Below, piece after piece: positions 1 to 11,428 of a DNA stretch of 64,000 nucleotides. A model generated the notes under the pieces. The model was not told the origin of the DNA, ran no database searches, and worked only from the letters and a program-made list of their open reading frames with translations. Position 1 is the first letter of the stretch. The number at the start of each line of letters is the position of its first letter. The DNA is from Bathynomus jamesi (Eukaryota; Arthropoda; Malacostraca; Isopoda; Cirolanidae). A program made the translations under genes and the position numbers. Location: NCBI GenBank assembly GCA_023014485.1, contig JAJOZX010000088.1:2080001-2144000 (forward strand). Reading direction: 5' to 3'.

Positions 1-753
1 CATCAGAAACTGAGGCAGGTGGAGGTTTTGAAGAATTGATGTTAAAAGTTGGTACTGTGTTGTTCCAAATGGTTTCATTAGATATTTTAGCTCTCTTATT
101 CCCTATCCGCTTTTTGGCATTTTCACCTACTATCGAACTTTGACTTTCTTCATCACCTGTTTGCGATTGTGGTACAAAATCACACTTGGTATTGAGAAGA
201 CCGCGGCCTAGGTGATTTAGATCACCTTCAACGTCTTCATCTGAGATTTCTGAATCTTCATCCGTAAGTACTTCTGAGTCAGGAATATGTAAAATTATGT
301 CGCCAGATTCCAACTCATCATCATTAGTTTCTTCAAGTGACGTTAGCCTTTCATGCGTTTTCAAACTGAAAAATAAAGGACAAAAATATTTCATTAGATT
401 GATTATACAATTTTTTTAGTTGTTTTTCATACAAAGAAAGTTCTGCATAAATATATACAAGAATTTCAAAAAATGAGTACGGCATAATCTACTTTCAGTC
501 ATAATCAAAGCAATATTTTCATTTCAAAATGTTTAGGACCTAACTGGATAACGTCCAAAATTTTGGACGGGCAAATAAGAAGTGGCGTAAAAAACTTTCT
601 ATATAAAAAGCCATAATAAAAGTAATGCTTGTATACTCCAGAGCTTCCCTTACAATGAATAAATGAATTCAGGTGTGATAAAGTAAAGTAAAGACCATAG
701 TATTTTAGATAAACTTACCTTGACTTGCCGTAAAATTTATTTGGGCTCGTCAT
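1..753 (-). CDS. piggyBac-like transposase, N-terminal part, two exons, partial
   Basis: The ATG is the complement of 751-753. Exon 1 runs 753 to 719 and ends at a consensus donor (AAG|GTAAGT). A polypyrimidine acceptor (TTTATTTTTCAG) ends at 366, and exon 2 opens at 365. Splicing keeps one frame with no stop to the window edge, about 134 residues. The protein begins MTSPNKFYGK, followed by an acidic, Asp/Glu-rich stretch and a GDLNHLGRG motif. Acidic low-complexity N-termini ahead of the DDE/D domain are usual in piggyBac/PGBD transposases. The catalytic domain itself lies outside the window. The TTAA/CCC terminus about 180 bp upstream supports the call. It could also be a domesticated derivative, which cannot be decided here. 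Confidence 0.62.
552..569. repeat. 18-bp perfect palindrome in the piggyBac intron
   Basis: CGTCCAAAATTTTGGACG is a perfect palindrome lying in the intron. An imperfect version (GCGTCTAATTTTTTGGACGC) sits at 900-919, just inside the terminus. Repeated subterminal palindromes in a DNA transposon are often transposase-binding sites; that role is inferred. Confidence 0.5.
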
Positions 754-960
754 CTTGAAATAAACTGCTATTTTCTATGGTTCAAATACAAGTTATAAAA
801 AACGGACTCAATTTTATTAAAGAATAACTATTTTATTTCATTGTGAAATTGAAATATGAGAAATTTAAGCATCGGATTTTTTTTAGTGATTTTTTTCTAG
901 CGTCTAATTTTTTGGACGCCGTCCATTAATGGGTTAAATGTGCTCAAACAGCGCGCGCGA

Positions 961-961
961 A

Positions 962-1027
<66 letters not shown>
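961..1027. repeat. Compound (GT)n(GA)n microsatellite
   Basis: An alternating GT tract runs directly into a GA tract of over 40 bp, immediately outside the piggyBac terminus. Confidence 0.95.
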
Positions 1028-1029
<2 letters not shown>

Positions 1030-1059
1030 ACTAAATTTTATAAAAATTGCGAGTATATA

Positions 1060-1600
1060 CAGGGTGGTTCAAAAGTACTTATCTATTGTGCTGAAATAAT
1101 AGTATTTTAGGATAAAAATGTAGTACTGTAACATAATTAGATGTATATTTATTAATCAAGTTTAGGTCTAAGATTCGCGTGAGCACCATTAGTATCTCTG
1201 CAAATCTCTTCTTTGTGCGCTTTTCGTAGCAGAGATTTTCTTCCTACAACTCTTCCATGTAGACCATTCTTTTTAATGTACGACGTACAGTAGAGGGATG
1301 GACATCGATCTTAGACAGTCTTAATGTTTGGCAAATATCACTCGCAGTTACTCGTGGATTCGCAGCAGCCATTCTCAAGGTCGTTCCCACCTTGGTAGGG
1401 AAAAGCCTTTCAATGTTTTTTATAACTGCAGGAACCGTCATAAATGGTATTCAAACTTCTTTTCCTATCTTTCGACAACTCTTTCCATACTCGTGTACAT
1501 CTCTTAAGATTTGTAGACAGCTCTTTACCACGACGACCTATTGCTTACTAATTAATGGCTTCTACAGTCATCCGTCTTCCATGAAGATTTACAGAGAAAA
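1060..1600 (-). pseudogene. Tc1/mariner-type transposase fragment (N-terminal DNA-binding region)
   Basis: The left boundary is TA followed by CAGGGTGGTTCAAAAG, a typical Tc1/mariner terminus. On the minus strand the frame from 1441 to 1244 carries a helix-turn-helix segment with TASDICQTLRL and HPSTVRRTLKR, matching the second HTH of Tc1/Tc3 transposases. After the stop at 1241-1243 the similarity continues in another frame (GRKSLLRKAHK). Upstream, to about 1600, there are more frameshifted Tc1 remnants. The catalytic DDE domain and the right terminus are missing. This is a dead fragment. Confidence 0.6.
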
Positions 1601-1604
1601 TTCT

Positions 1605-1856
1605 AGAGTTCAGAATTGCTAACAGTTTCTAATCAATAAACAGTCAATTACTGAATAAAATTTTAAATTCTTCAAGCATAAGGTGAACACACAAAGAATT
1701 AAATAATTCTGTAAATAAATGTACGAAAACTTTCGCATTTTAACTTTTTTTTATTTCCTTAAAATTCTTTTATATTTTACATTATATGTTGAAGTTAAAC
1801 TAAATTTTTTACTTATTAAAATTTTCCAAACGAGCGGTAAACTTTTCTTAACTATC
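1605..1856. other. AT-rich interval, nothing recognised
   Basis: This interval between the Tc1 fragment and element A is AT-rich and holds no convincing frame or repeat. Confidence 0.6.
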
Positions 1857-1864
1857 CTATGCAC

Positions 1865-4800
1865 TAGGGTGGGGTGAAAATTTTTTCAACTATTGCTTCA
1901 CTGGTAATAAGGTAGATTGAAGGGTGATAAAAAAGAATATGAGAATTAAAATATTTTCAATTCATCCTACTAAGTACCCCATTTTTTTCCCCTCAAAAAA
2001 ATGCCCGCCAGCCAGTCATTATACGCTTCATAACTCGAAAAGTATTCTTTTTACAAAAACGTTTGCTGAAGCAAAAATTGTTTATTTCACATTTTCTACC
2101 TCATATAAATGTTTCAGAGGTTTAATGAAATTTTTTATTTTTCAGGTTTTTGTTTGATTTGGAATTGGTAATTTCTGATAATTAGTAACAAGTATGGCTT
2201 CTGCTTCAAACATTAGAGCTACAAGGAGTCAATCAAAACCACATTTTATATTTGGAACCGCACAAGAGCTTCCTCTTACAACAATGCCAACAAATAAACA
2301 GGTGGGTCAATACCATGTTCTTTTAAAAGAAGCCACTTCAGTGACTTCACATAACTCCGATATTTTCAACAAAATTACTGAAGATATACTCTCTGTTTGG
2401 AGAAAAGCTTCAATTCCTGCAATAGCTGACAAATCAGTTTATATCAAATTAAAGCGGTTCATCGGCAAAGCAAACGATCTTAGTAGATCAAAAAGTAGTG
2501 TCAAAATGAGAGAAAATTTTAATGACACCTTGGAAGAATTATTCGATATCAGTGCCTGTAAGTGCCCTTTTATCTCCCATCAAAACTTTGGCTGTCCTGA
2601 GAGGTGCGAAGATGTTCACATAAGATGCACCTGTCTAAGAGAACTGAAGGTATCAAAAGAAGAGCTTCTGTTTTTACAGGATCAGCGATCGACGCGTACA
2701 ATGAAAATAGGGGGCGTTGATAAAGTCATGACAAAAAGAATTAAAAAAATGCAGTCTAGGAAATTGCGGACAGAAGAAGGCATGGTTAAAAGAAGAGAAA
2801 TGAAGGACTCTCATATTTTAACCGAAATAGAGTTTTTTTCAGATGTAGAGAGTACTTCCACACAATATGAATTAGACCCACATCAGAGTGAATCAGACTA
2901 TGAGTCAGTTGCCATACAAGGTCAAATGAGACTTCCATTGCCTACTGTAGCGATGGAAGCCGATAGATTTGGAATTTCAGATGGAGCAGCAGCTGCTTTG
3001 GTTTCAGCTGCTTCAGTTGATTATGGAGCAATCACTAAAGAAGATAGTACGCTTAGTACGCTTTTGATTGACAAGAACAAACTCCGACGGGAAAGAGAGA
3101 AAATGAAAAAAAGTTTGGTGATGGAGAGTAAAACTAATCCTGCTGTCATATCTGCTATATTTTTTGACGGAAGAAAGGACAAGACTTTGGTGAAGGTGAA
3201 GAAAGGAAACAAATGGTACGGAGAATCTATTAGAGAGGAACACTATGTTTTGGTGCCTGAGTCAGAAAATGAATATTTAACCTATGTAGTTCCTTCTTCT
3301 GGTAAAGCTCAAGATATAGCTGATAGTTTGTTCTCCTTCTTTCAAGAGTCAGCTGTTAATGAGAGCATTCGTCTCATAGGATGTGACAGTACAAATACCA
3401 ACACAGGTGCCAAGGGTGGGATCATTTACCTCATAGAAGAAAAACTAAAGAAACCGTTACAATGGAGCATTTGTATGCTGCATACAAATGAACTTCCCCT
3501 TCGACACTTATTTAAGCATTTTGATGGTAAAACAAAAGGTCCAACATGTTTCACTGGAAAAATCGGAGTAGCACTGAAAGAATGTGAAAAAATACCTGCA
3601 GTCAATTTCAAACCAATTAGAGAAGGCATTGATTTAACACATATCAGAAGAGGTTATCGATGATCTTAGCCAAGATCAACAGTATTTGTACAAAATTATT
3701 GTGCTATAAGAAGTGGGAATGTCCCAAAAGATTTGGAAAATACAAAACCCGGACCACTGAACCATTCTCGATGGCTGACATTAGCAAATCGTGTCTGCCG
3801 CCTATACATTGCAGAGAAAACTCCTTCATTGGCTCTTTATTCAATAATTTTCTTCATTGTTACAAATTGTGGACCAAGCTGGTTCGATATCAATAGTAGA
3901 CCACATATATGGAATGGACCACATCACATATTTGGAGCAATTAAAAGATTTCATCTTCTTCCAAAGGATGTTCAGAATGTAGTGAAGCCTTACAGTGCTA
4001 GAAATGCATATTTTGCTCATTGCAAAAATGTTTTGATAGCAATGTTATCAGATACATCAGAACAAAAACGAAACAGAGCAGTTGATTTCATCATGAACAT
4101 TAGAACAAAGACAGAAAATGTGTCCAAAATCAGAGAATTTAAGGTTCCTGAGATAAATTTCAACGCAAACGCATGGGATATTATTTACTGGTCAAAAGAA
4201 ATGCTGACTGAACCTCCCCTCACTATGGCGCTCACAAATATTGAACTGAATGCACTTAGGGTTAAAAAACTGTGCCTACCCAATTAGCCACTTCATTCAC
4301 AAAGTGTCGAGAGGGCAATAAAACTTGTCACCGATGCGGTCTCATCTGTATATTCCCAAGAATCCCGTGATGGATTTATAAGAGTAAGAATTAGGTCTCG
4401 TTCATTGCTGCCATGTATGGAAACCAAGAAAGAAATGACTTCACTTTTTGACAATTAGCTTTTAATTAGAGACTGAAATAATTCACCAAAATTTCATAAA
4501 AGCAAACACTTCACGATTTTTGAAAAGGGATCTTTTTGGAAGTGTATTGATTATATGTTTCTGCAATTGTGGTAATAAAATGTCAATAATTTCTCTCGTT
4601 GATTAGTGTTGTTGTAGATTATAGTTTGAATATTCAAAATTATATAAGGTTATTAACTATTATGAAAGTAATATACTTCAGTCATCAAAGAACTTTTCAT
4701 TTATTTAGAAAAAAGTGATTTATTTGTGATATTTACCGAAGTAAATTTTGATAAAATTTAAAATTGAGAAAATAATTTATAAAAGGGCACTTTCTAATGT

Positions 4801-5038
4801 ATTTTTTTATTTTCAATAATTTTTATTCTGTAGTGTCTTTTAATTGGATGCATATTTTTCAAGTTATAAACATTTATGTGTTTGACTAGCGGCCATTTTG
4901 TTTTTCTCAAAAATGCGCTAGTAGGGCAAAATTGATTTTTCTTTTATATCACTTTATGTCATCTGTAGAACCCAGTACAGCAAATTATAGGTGAAGCAAA
5001 TAAATATTCCACAAAGAATTGCGTTTCACCCCACCCTA
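1865..5038 (+). mobile_element. Element A: DNA transposon of an unrecognised DDE-like family
   Basis: The termini are inverted: TAGGGTGGGGTGAAA at 1865 and its complement ending at 5038. The flanking octamers are CTATGCAC (1857-1864) and CTGTGCAT (5039-5046), which agree at 6 of 8 positions, both differences being transitions, as expected of an old 8-bp target duplication. TTGCTTCAC follows inside both ends. The single plus-strand gene (2194-4458) belongs to the same protein family as elements B and C. 4459-5038 is AT-rich 3' noncoding sequence. Confidence 0.75.
2194..4458 (+). pseudogene. Element A transposase (family shared with B and C), broken
   Basis: About 755 codons from ATG 2194 to TAG 4456-4458. 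It is broken by two compensating frameshifts (near 3642 and 3705) and an in-frame TAG at 4285-4287. Visible parts in order are GTAQELP near the start, a helical region, a Cys-rich cluster at about residues 125-150 (C-K-C...C-P-E-R-C...C-T-C), a basic linker and an acidic stretch. The core follows with FDGRKDKT, CDSTNTNTG, a C-M-L-H-T-N-E-L-P-L-R segment and SRWLT, and the C-terminus has a SVERAIKLVTDA motif. Spacing resembles RNase H-fold transposases of hAT type, but the similarity is by motif pattern only. A C-terminal tail ending MTSLFDN resembles MTALVTFK of element C. Confidence 0.65.
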
Positions 5039-5420
5039 CTGTGCATGGTACAAAAGATAACGATTCCCTTTGCTTTGTCCGGAGCTATGGGGCGCGTCTT
5101 TCAATGGCCAATGTGGGAATGCATCTTCCCCTGATGTAAGGCTCTCTCTGCCTTCGTGGACCATTAGACCCCTCTGGGGACCAGGCTGATCTGTTTATGT
5201 TCCTTTCTTTCTTTCGCCTTCTCCTCCCACTCCTTCTGTTTCTTTTTTTGTATTTGGCTTTGTTTTGGACCTTGACTTAACCGTTTCCTTGAACCTTGGG
5301 TGAGGGATGTGGTTGTCTTTCACCCTTGTCGTCCTTAAACAACCCAAGCCCTGTCCCTGACAATTCTCACCGCGCGTTGGATGAGAGTGGCCGCCTTTTA
5401 GGCACGGGGACTGAGTATGG

Positions 5421-7350
5421 GTGTTTCTTCCCCTGCGTGACATCTATTGGCGGTGGGACCGAGTGTGCTCACGATTCACCTTTACCTTGCTGCAGTCGGT
5501 GGTGGCTGGATGCGCGCTGGGATTAAGTTTCCTTGTTTTTGCTTTGGCTTCTCCTCGGCGTACGACCCCTGCTCCTAATTCTCACACTACGGTTTTGGAT
5601 ACTCCGCTTTCCTCTCTAGCCCCTGTTGTTTCTTCGGGGGATGGTCCTGTTCAGACTACTTCCCCTTCGATCTCTTTGTCGGTATCTTCCACTAGGATGG
5701 TTGATTCGCTCCCTCGTACGTCTCCTATTGCTACTTTGAAACCTTATGCTCCTTTTCAGGGGTTTCCTCAGGGTTCTTCCCGTCGGAGTATCCTTTCTCC
5801 TCCCCATAAACACCGCTGAACCCGTTGGTCTTCGAAGCCCGTTTCCATGACCTCAACATTTCCGTCCCTTTCAACTTCCTTTTTTACTATTAAACCGACC
5901 ACCTCTCGTTGCGGTCTTTCGCAGTCTTGCGGCTTCTGTCCAGGTCTTTCGGAAGACCAGGTCTTTTCTCATCAAATCTCGATTTCCGGAACAGAGTGGT
6001 GCCATGACTACGATCTCCATCTTCGGCGGTTGTCCGGTCTCTTGCATCCTCGATTCGATAATGAATTCTTACCAAGGTACGATTTATGCCCCTCAACTCT
6101 TAGACGTCTCGGAAGAGGACCTCCGCTCCTGTTTTGTAGAGTGGAAGGTGTCTTCTGTACATCGTTTTACGAAGCGTGTTAATGGCTGTCTTCAGCCCAC
6201 CCCGCATCTACTCTTGACCTTTGACCAGCTGTCACTTCCAGTACACGTCTGGTATGCTTGGCTTTGTTTTGGTGTACGGCCTTATGTTCCTCCACCTACC
6301 CGTTGTTTAAACTGCCAGACATTCGGGCATACTGAGTCCCGTTGTCGCGGGTCTACTCGTGTCTGCGTTCATTGTGGCCAGGATTTCCATGGTGTGCCAT
6401 GTTCTCACACCCATTCTTGTGTTAACTGTGGTGGTAACCATCCTGTTTCCTCAGCTTCATGGATCATTTATAAGTTTAAATTTGAAGTTGTTACTCTCAA
6501 GACCAAGGAGCTCACGACTTTTCCTGAGGCTCGAGCCCCGGTCCATGCTTGTATTGTTCGAGAACATGTCACATTCGCTGACATCATCCACAGCGTCGAT
6601 CTCAGCAGTCTCCATGTGTTTCTCCTCGACCTTCCTTGGCACGAACGCCCCCGCACCGCATTCTCTCTCTCCTTCGAGGGCGTCTACGGGGATCCTCCTG
6701 CTGGTCGGGGGGTATTAAGCGTAGGGCCGAGGAGACCTCCCCTGGTTCTCCAGTTTCTCGCCGCCGCCATCGTTGCTCGAATCTGGTTCTCTATCCGCAG
6801 TCTACCCCTGCCACTATGAGTGGTCCCTTTGCAGACCCTGCCCGAGGTTCTACTTCATCCCTCTGTCACAGGTCGGTGCCCCCCCTCTTCCTAGCCGGAA
6901 CCATGTATGTACTACGGGTCCTGTTGACTCAATTCCCTCTTCCTAGGTGGGCCTCATCAGTCTCTCACCAAGGTCGTCTCTTCCTGTTTGTCGCCTTCCG
7001 AACTTCCGCCAGTTGGAGAGCCAACTTCCGGTGTTGGACTCCCTCCCGTCAGCCTTACCCGCCCGTTCTCGCTCCCTGTTAGACGTCCCAATGCCCACAA
7101 CATATTCTTCTCCGCCAACCGTTCATTCTGGCTCCGCATCTTCTTGTTCCGACAATGCCTCTGTCCCTGCTCCTTTAGGAGTGCGCCGGGGTTGCTTTAG
7201 GAAGTCTTGCATACCAGTTCCTGTTACTGTACTTCATCCCTCCCTGCTCGCCCGTCTGATCCCCGCCTGCGGCCTCAGCCCGAACAGGTTGGGTCAGATC
7301 CGGACATGCGGAAGAACCGCCGTATTTGCTCCATTGTTTTTGAAAGGTAG
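5421..7350 (+). pseudogene. LINE ORF1, gag-like nucleic-acid-binding protein
   Basis: The frame is broken into overlapping pieces (5421-5819, 5847-6182, 6004-6819, 6947-7519). The clearest part (6004-6819) contains VSEEDLRSCF and HRFTKRVNG, then CCHC-type zinc knuckles: CLNCQTFGHTESRC and CVHCGQDFHGVPC. A third, CVNCGGNHP, has lost its last Cys. A KFEVVTLKTKE segment and a Ser/Pro-rich tail follow. This is the usual ORF1 architecture of Jockey/I-type LINEs, whose product coats the element RNA. The initiating ATG cannot be fixed because of the frameshifts. Confidence 0.72.
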
Positions 7351-7606
7351 TTCTTTAACTTTTACGTGTTTATATTTTACTTTAAACTTTTTCCTTTTCA
7401 TATTTAATGTTTACCTCTTCGTATCTAACTTTTACTTTTACCTTATCATATTTAACTTTTATATTTTATACTTTTCTCTTTTACACTCTATTTTTACACT
7501 TTTACTTTTACATTCTTAACTTTTACCCTTTTACACTTTTATTTTTACATTCTTAACTTTTACCCTTTTACATTTTTAAGCTTTTCTGTTTTATATCTTC
7601 ATTACA
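7330..7606 (+). repeat. T-rich short-period repeat between LINE ORF1 and ORF2
   Basis: The spacer is made of variants of CTTTTACATTCTTAACTTTTACC and shorter TTTTAC units, giving an almost purine-free sense strand (T, C and some A). Confidence 0.7.
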
Positions 7607-8386
7607 ATGACTAATTTTAGTTCCATTCTTCACTGGAACTGTTGCGGCATTTTTGCCAACTATGACGGTCTTTCTCTCCTTTTACAAACGTCCCAACCGG
7701 CTTGTGTTTGTCTCCAAGAAACGATTTTGGGTTCTCGATCTGTGCCTTCTCCTACTGGCTATCTCTCATTTACAAACCTCCTGCCCGCTTATGGTCTTCG
7801 AGGTGATTCAGCCATCCTTGTTCATAGATCAGTCCCTTGTCGCCCACTCATACTTCGATCTACTTTGCAGGTGGTTGCTGTACAGCTTTCTTTGTCTCGG
7901 CAGTATACCGTCTGTTCCGTTTACCTCCCTCCACACGTCCCCATCTCTCGAGAGGAGCTAGTGGAAGTTGTTGATCAACTCCTTAGACCTTTCTTACTTT
8001 TAGGTAATTTTAATAGTCGTAACCCAGTGTGGGATGATGTTCGGGACACCCTCATGGCTGGTTCCTTGATCTTCCTGATGTCATTCCATTCCCTCCACTG
8101 CCTCAATTCAGGTGCTCCTACTTACTATCACGTTCATACTGATACTTTCTCCTGCACTGATCTCTCCTTTCGTTCCACCGACGCTCTCCTGCACTTTTCC
8201 TGGGAAGTCCTGGGGGATGACTACGGGAGTGACCATTTCCCGGTGCGGTTGTCACTTATTGTTCCCGACACTAATCTGCCACCCTCCTCCCTTTGGCTTT
8301 TTTGTAGAGCCGACTGTGAGTCCTGTCGTAGTCTTACCTACGTTTCTGTACTGCCCATGATTTTTCACCGGTGGACAGATGTTTAG
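7607..8386 (+). pseudogene. LINE ORF2, APE-type endonuclease domain
   Basis: ORF2 starts at ATG 7607 right after the T-rich spacer. Endonuclease landmarks are HWNCCGIFANY near residue 7 (the Asn motif), CLQET (catalytic Glu), LLLGNFNSRNPVWDD and GSDHFPV (the SDH motif). The usual GDFN motif reads GNFN here, so an active-site Asp is replaced by Asn. This domain nicks target DNA to prime reverse transcription. The frame stops at 8386, before the RT. Confidence 0.85.
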
Positions 8387-8394
8387 ATTTCCTG

Positions 8395-9830
8395 GGTGCA
8401 AGAATTTTGAATGCGGCTGAGAAGACAATTCCTAGTAGACAGTGTACCTCTCATGTGATCCGCATTCCTTGGTGGTCTCCGAAGTGTGCGGAGGTTGTTC
8501 GGAACAAGAAGTCTGCTACTCGCCGGTTTTACCGCCATAAATCTCCAAATAACCACATCGCCATGCTAAGGGTTCGGGCAGTGTCCCGTTGAGTCCTTAA
8601 ACAAGCCCGGAGGGACTCCTGGCAACAGTACGTCTCCGAGATCACATCTTCCACCCTGATTGCCACGGTTTGGAACCGGGACCGCCGCATCTCTCGAAAG
8701 TTCACTCCTCCCCTCCCCCAGTCCTCCATGTCAATGGCAGGGATATTTTTAACTCAAAAGAAGTGGCGAATACTCTGGATGCTTCGTTTGCCGCAGCTTC
8801 AAGTGTTGCCGGATATTCTCTGGCTTTTCATTTACGGAAAGATGCAATAGAGAGAGAGGATCTCCATTTCGACCGCCTGAACAATCAACTTTATAATCGA
8901 TTGATGATGATGCGTGAACTCAAATCTGCCCTATACTCTCGGAGAAACTCAGCGCCTGGCCCGAATGGCATCTATTATAAAATGCTGCAGTCCATGCATA
9001 TTTCGATTCTATATATTTTACTTACCGTTTTTAACCGTATTTGGATTGAGGGTGTTTCCCTCTCGATGGCGTGAGGCCACAGTTATTCCTCTCCCGAAGC
9101 CTGACAAGAACGCTTCCCTTCCTCAAAATTTTCGCCCGCTTGCCTTGACCAGCTGTATTTGCAAGCTCATGGAAAAGATGGTCGCTTCCTGACTGTCCTT
9201 TATCCTAGAGTGGCGAGGACTCCGTAGTACCTTAGATCCTTTACTGCTCCTTAGCCATAATCTCCAGACTGCATTTTCTCGCAAACAAATTACTGTGGCT
9301 GTCTTTTTCGACATCCACCAAACTTATGATACTATGTGGAGGTTTTATGTCCTCCAACGTCTCCGTTCCATGGATTTTGTGGTCTTTTTCCCTCTTTTTA
9401 TTATTAATTTTTTAAGAAACCGAGCTTTTCGAGTTGGTACCTCTCTCTCCACTCTACACAAGAGGAAGGAGTCCCGCAGGGATCTATCTTCAGCGTTCTG
9501 TTTCTCTCTGGTTATGAATTCGGTTGTCTATTTTTTACCATCTTCCATAAAGTATTCTCTTTAAGTAGATGATCTTGCCATCTACGGTTGAGGTAGTTCT
9601 CTACGAGTGGCTGCAAGAGAGGTGCAGCTTGGCGTTAATGCCGTTAAAAGATGGGCAACGTCTGTGGGTTTCTGTCTTTCCCCAGCCAAGACTGTGCGTG
9701 TCTTTTCATGGACGTAGGATTACTTCTGTCCCTCTTCTCTCGATGTTTTTAGCTGGTAATTCCATTCCGGTAACATTTAAAGTTCTTGGCATCACCCTCA
9801 ACTCCCGTCTTACTTGAATATCTCACTTGA
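8395..9830 (+). pseudogene. LINE ORF2, reverse transcriptase domain
   Basis: RT motifs are spread over shifted frames: SAPGPNGIYYKML (8940-8990), LPKPDKN...FRPLALTSCICKLMEKM (9095-9190), VAVFFDIHQTYDTMW (9295-9340, RT motif A Asp) and VDDLAIY at about 9568-9588 (the YVDD motif, its Tyr codon now TAA). Stops and frameshifts occur between almost every motif, so no enzyme can be made. Confidence 0.82.
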
Positions 9831-10439
9831 GGAATTTGAGGCCTTCCACTCAGCGTACCCTTACACTTTTAGATCATCTCGCCCACATGTCTTGGGGTAC
9901 TGATAGGCGTACACTCTCTTGCCTGTACACCTCCCTAGTTCAATCCAGAATTGATATGGCTGCGAGGTCTACGGTTCCGCTTCCGTCTCTCGATTACGAA
10001 TCCAGGGTCCTCTTCAAAATTAGGATCTTTGCCTGGCTACCGGAGCCTTTCGTTCTTCACCGGTAGCTAGCCTTCAGGCGGAGTACGAATTCCCTCCCTT
10101 CAGTACAGTCGTGCATACCGTTAGACAAAAAGCTATTACCGCGCTCATACAATTTCTTCCTTCCTTCCTTTTCTGTACTGCCCTTGATACAACGCTTCCT
10201 CTAGACGATTCTTGGGACCTTACTTCAACTGTCCATGCCTTCCTCTCTCATCATGATCTTCCTCCATTTCTGATCTTCCCAGTCTCGTTTCAGATCCTTC
10301 CTCCGTGGATTCTACATCCGATTTCCTATTGCAAGGATTTGTGTTCCTTTGATAAAAAGTCCACCCCGAGTACTGTCCTGATGTCCTTGTTCCGAGAACA
10401 CCATTCTCCGTTAGGCGTCGCCACTTCGGCGGTTTTCCA

Positions 10440-11194
10440 TCTCCCTTGTAAGACTGTTCGGAGTATTCATCTCCCTCGCGACATTTCCATTTACTCAGTG
10501 GAGTTCTGCTATTTTGGAAGCTCTAACCCATATTGGTGCTCTTCCCCCGATTTCCTTTTTTTTTTCGGATTCCTGTAGTGCTCTGATGTCCTTAGAATCT
10601 TATAACCCTAAACACCCTCTGGTCCGAAGGATACAGCAATTTGTTCATTTTTTCACTGCTTATACATATTTCTTCCTATTGGATCCCCTATCATGTGGGT
10701 ATTGCCGGTAACAAGGAGGTAGACCTTTCGGCCAGACAAGCTTGCTCCCTTCCTATTACCTCAAAGTCTTTGCCCTTTTCAGATTTTGTTCCTTCCCTCC
10801 GCCGCCATTTCACGTCGTTGTGGCAGCGCGACTGGGATGGCCTCGGTGTGAACAAACTCCACCGTCTGAAGCCTGTTCTTCGTCATTGGTCTTCGTATCA
10901 CAAATCCCGGAATAAGGAAGTTCTATTGGCTCTCTGAGAATTGATCATACCCGTTTGATCCATGGCCACCTTATGTCTAAAAATCATCCTGAACCTTGCA
11001 CTTATTGTCATGTTCCTCTCACTGTTGAGCATGTGTTTATTTTTTGACCTCTTTATTCAACCTTTCGTTCGCAGTGCTTCCCGGAGTTACAGTCCATTCT
11101 TGCAGAGAATGCTTCTTTCTTTGTTGGCCCTATATTTGATTTCTTCCGACTGTCGCGGCTCTTATCCTGCCTCTAACTTAGTCTCGCCGTGATA
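10440..11194 (+). pseudogene. LINE ORF2, RNase H domain and C-terminal Cys/His region
   Basis: Frames at 10514-10711 and 10641-10937 carry SDSCSALMSLESYNP and SYWIPYHVGIAGNKEVD, the latter matching the W.P.H.GI.GNE..D block of RNase H domains in I-type and related LINEs. Downstream, in shifted frames, comes a CTYCHVPLTVEHVF segment resembling the C-x2-C...H motif usual at the ORF2 C-terminus. Presence of RNase H argues for an I/Jockey-related group. Confidence 0.78.
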
Positions 11195-11302
11195 TGAAGA
11201 TTTTAGGCTTGAAACGGCGGTCAATCCCAAAGGAAAAAAAAAGATAAGCATGAATATAACTGAAATATTTCTCTGTACTGTACGAATACTTATGAATGCC
11301 AT

Positions 11303-11347
11303 TATATATATATATATATATATATATATAGATATATATATATATAT

Positions 11348-11425
<78 letters not shown>

Positions 11426-11428
11426 CAC
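11303..11428. repeat. (TA)n microsatellite, interrupted
   Basis: About 125 bp of TA with a short CACACA interruption. It forms the 3' flank of the LINE. Confidence 0.95.

Larger units (their letters stand above)
1..933 (-). mobile_element. piggyBac-like DNA transposon, 5' end (continues off the left edge)
   Basis: The right boundary is a TTAA at 934-937 followed, reading leftwards on the minus strand, by CCCATTAATGGACGG. TTAA target duplication plus a CCC-starting terminus is the hallmark of piggyBac elements. The interior encodes the start of a minus-strand protein with a short first exon. Subterminal palindromes built on GTCCAAAA lie at 552-569 and around 900-919. The other terminus and most of the transposase are outside the window, so copy integrity cannot be judged. 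Confidence 0.72.
5047..11300 (+). mobile_element. I/Jockey-like non-LTR retrotransposon with RNase H, decayed
   Basis: The order is a C/T-rich 5' region, a gag-like ORF1 with zinc knuckles, a T-rich spacer, then ORF2 with APE-type endonuclease, reverse transcriptase, RNase H and a C-terminal Cys/His segment. Base use (CT-rich sense strand) differs sharply from the AT-rich neighbours. The 5' limit abuts the element A target duplication and the 3' end fades into (TA)n at about 11303; neither end is exact. Many frameshifts and stops show it is inactive. Confidence 0.82.
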
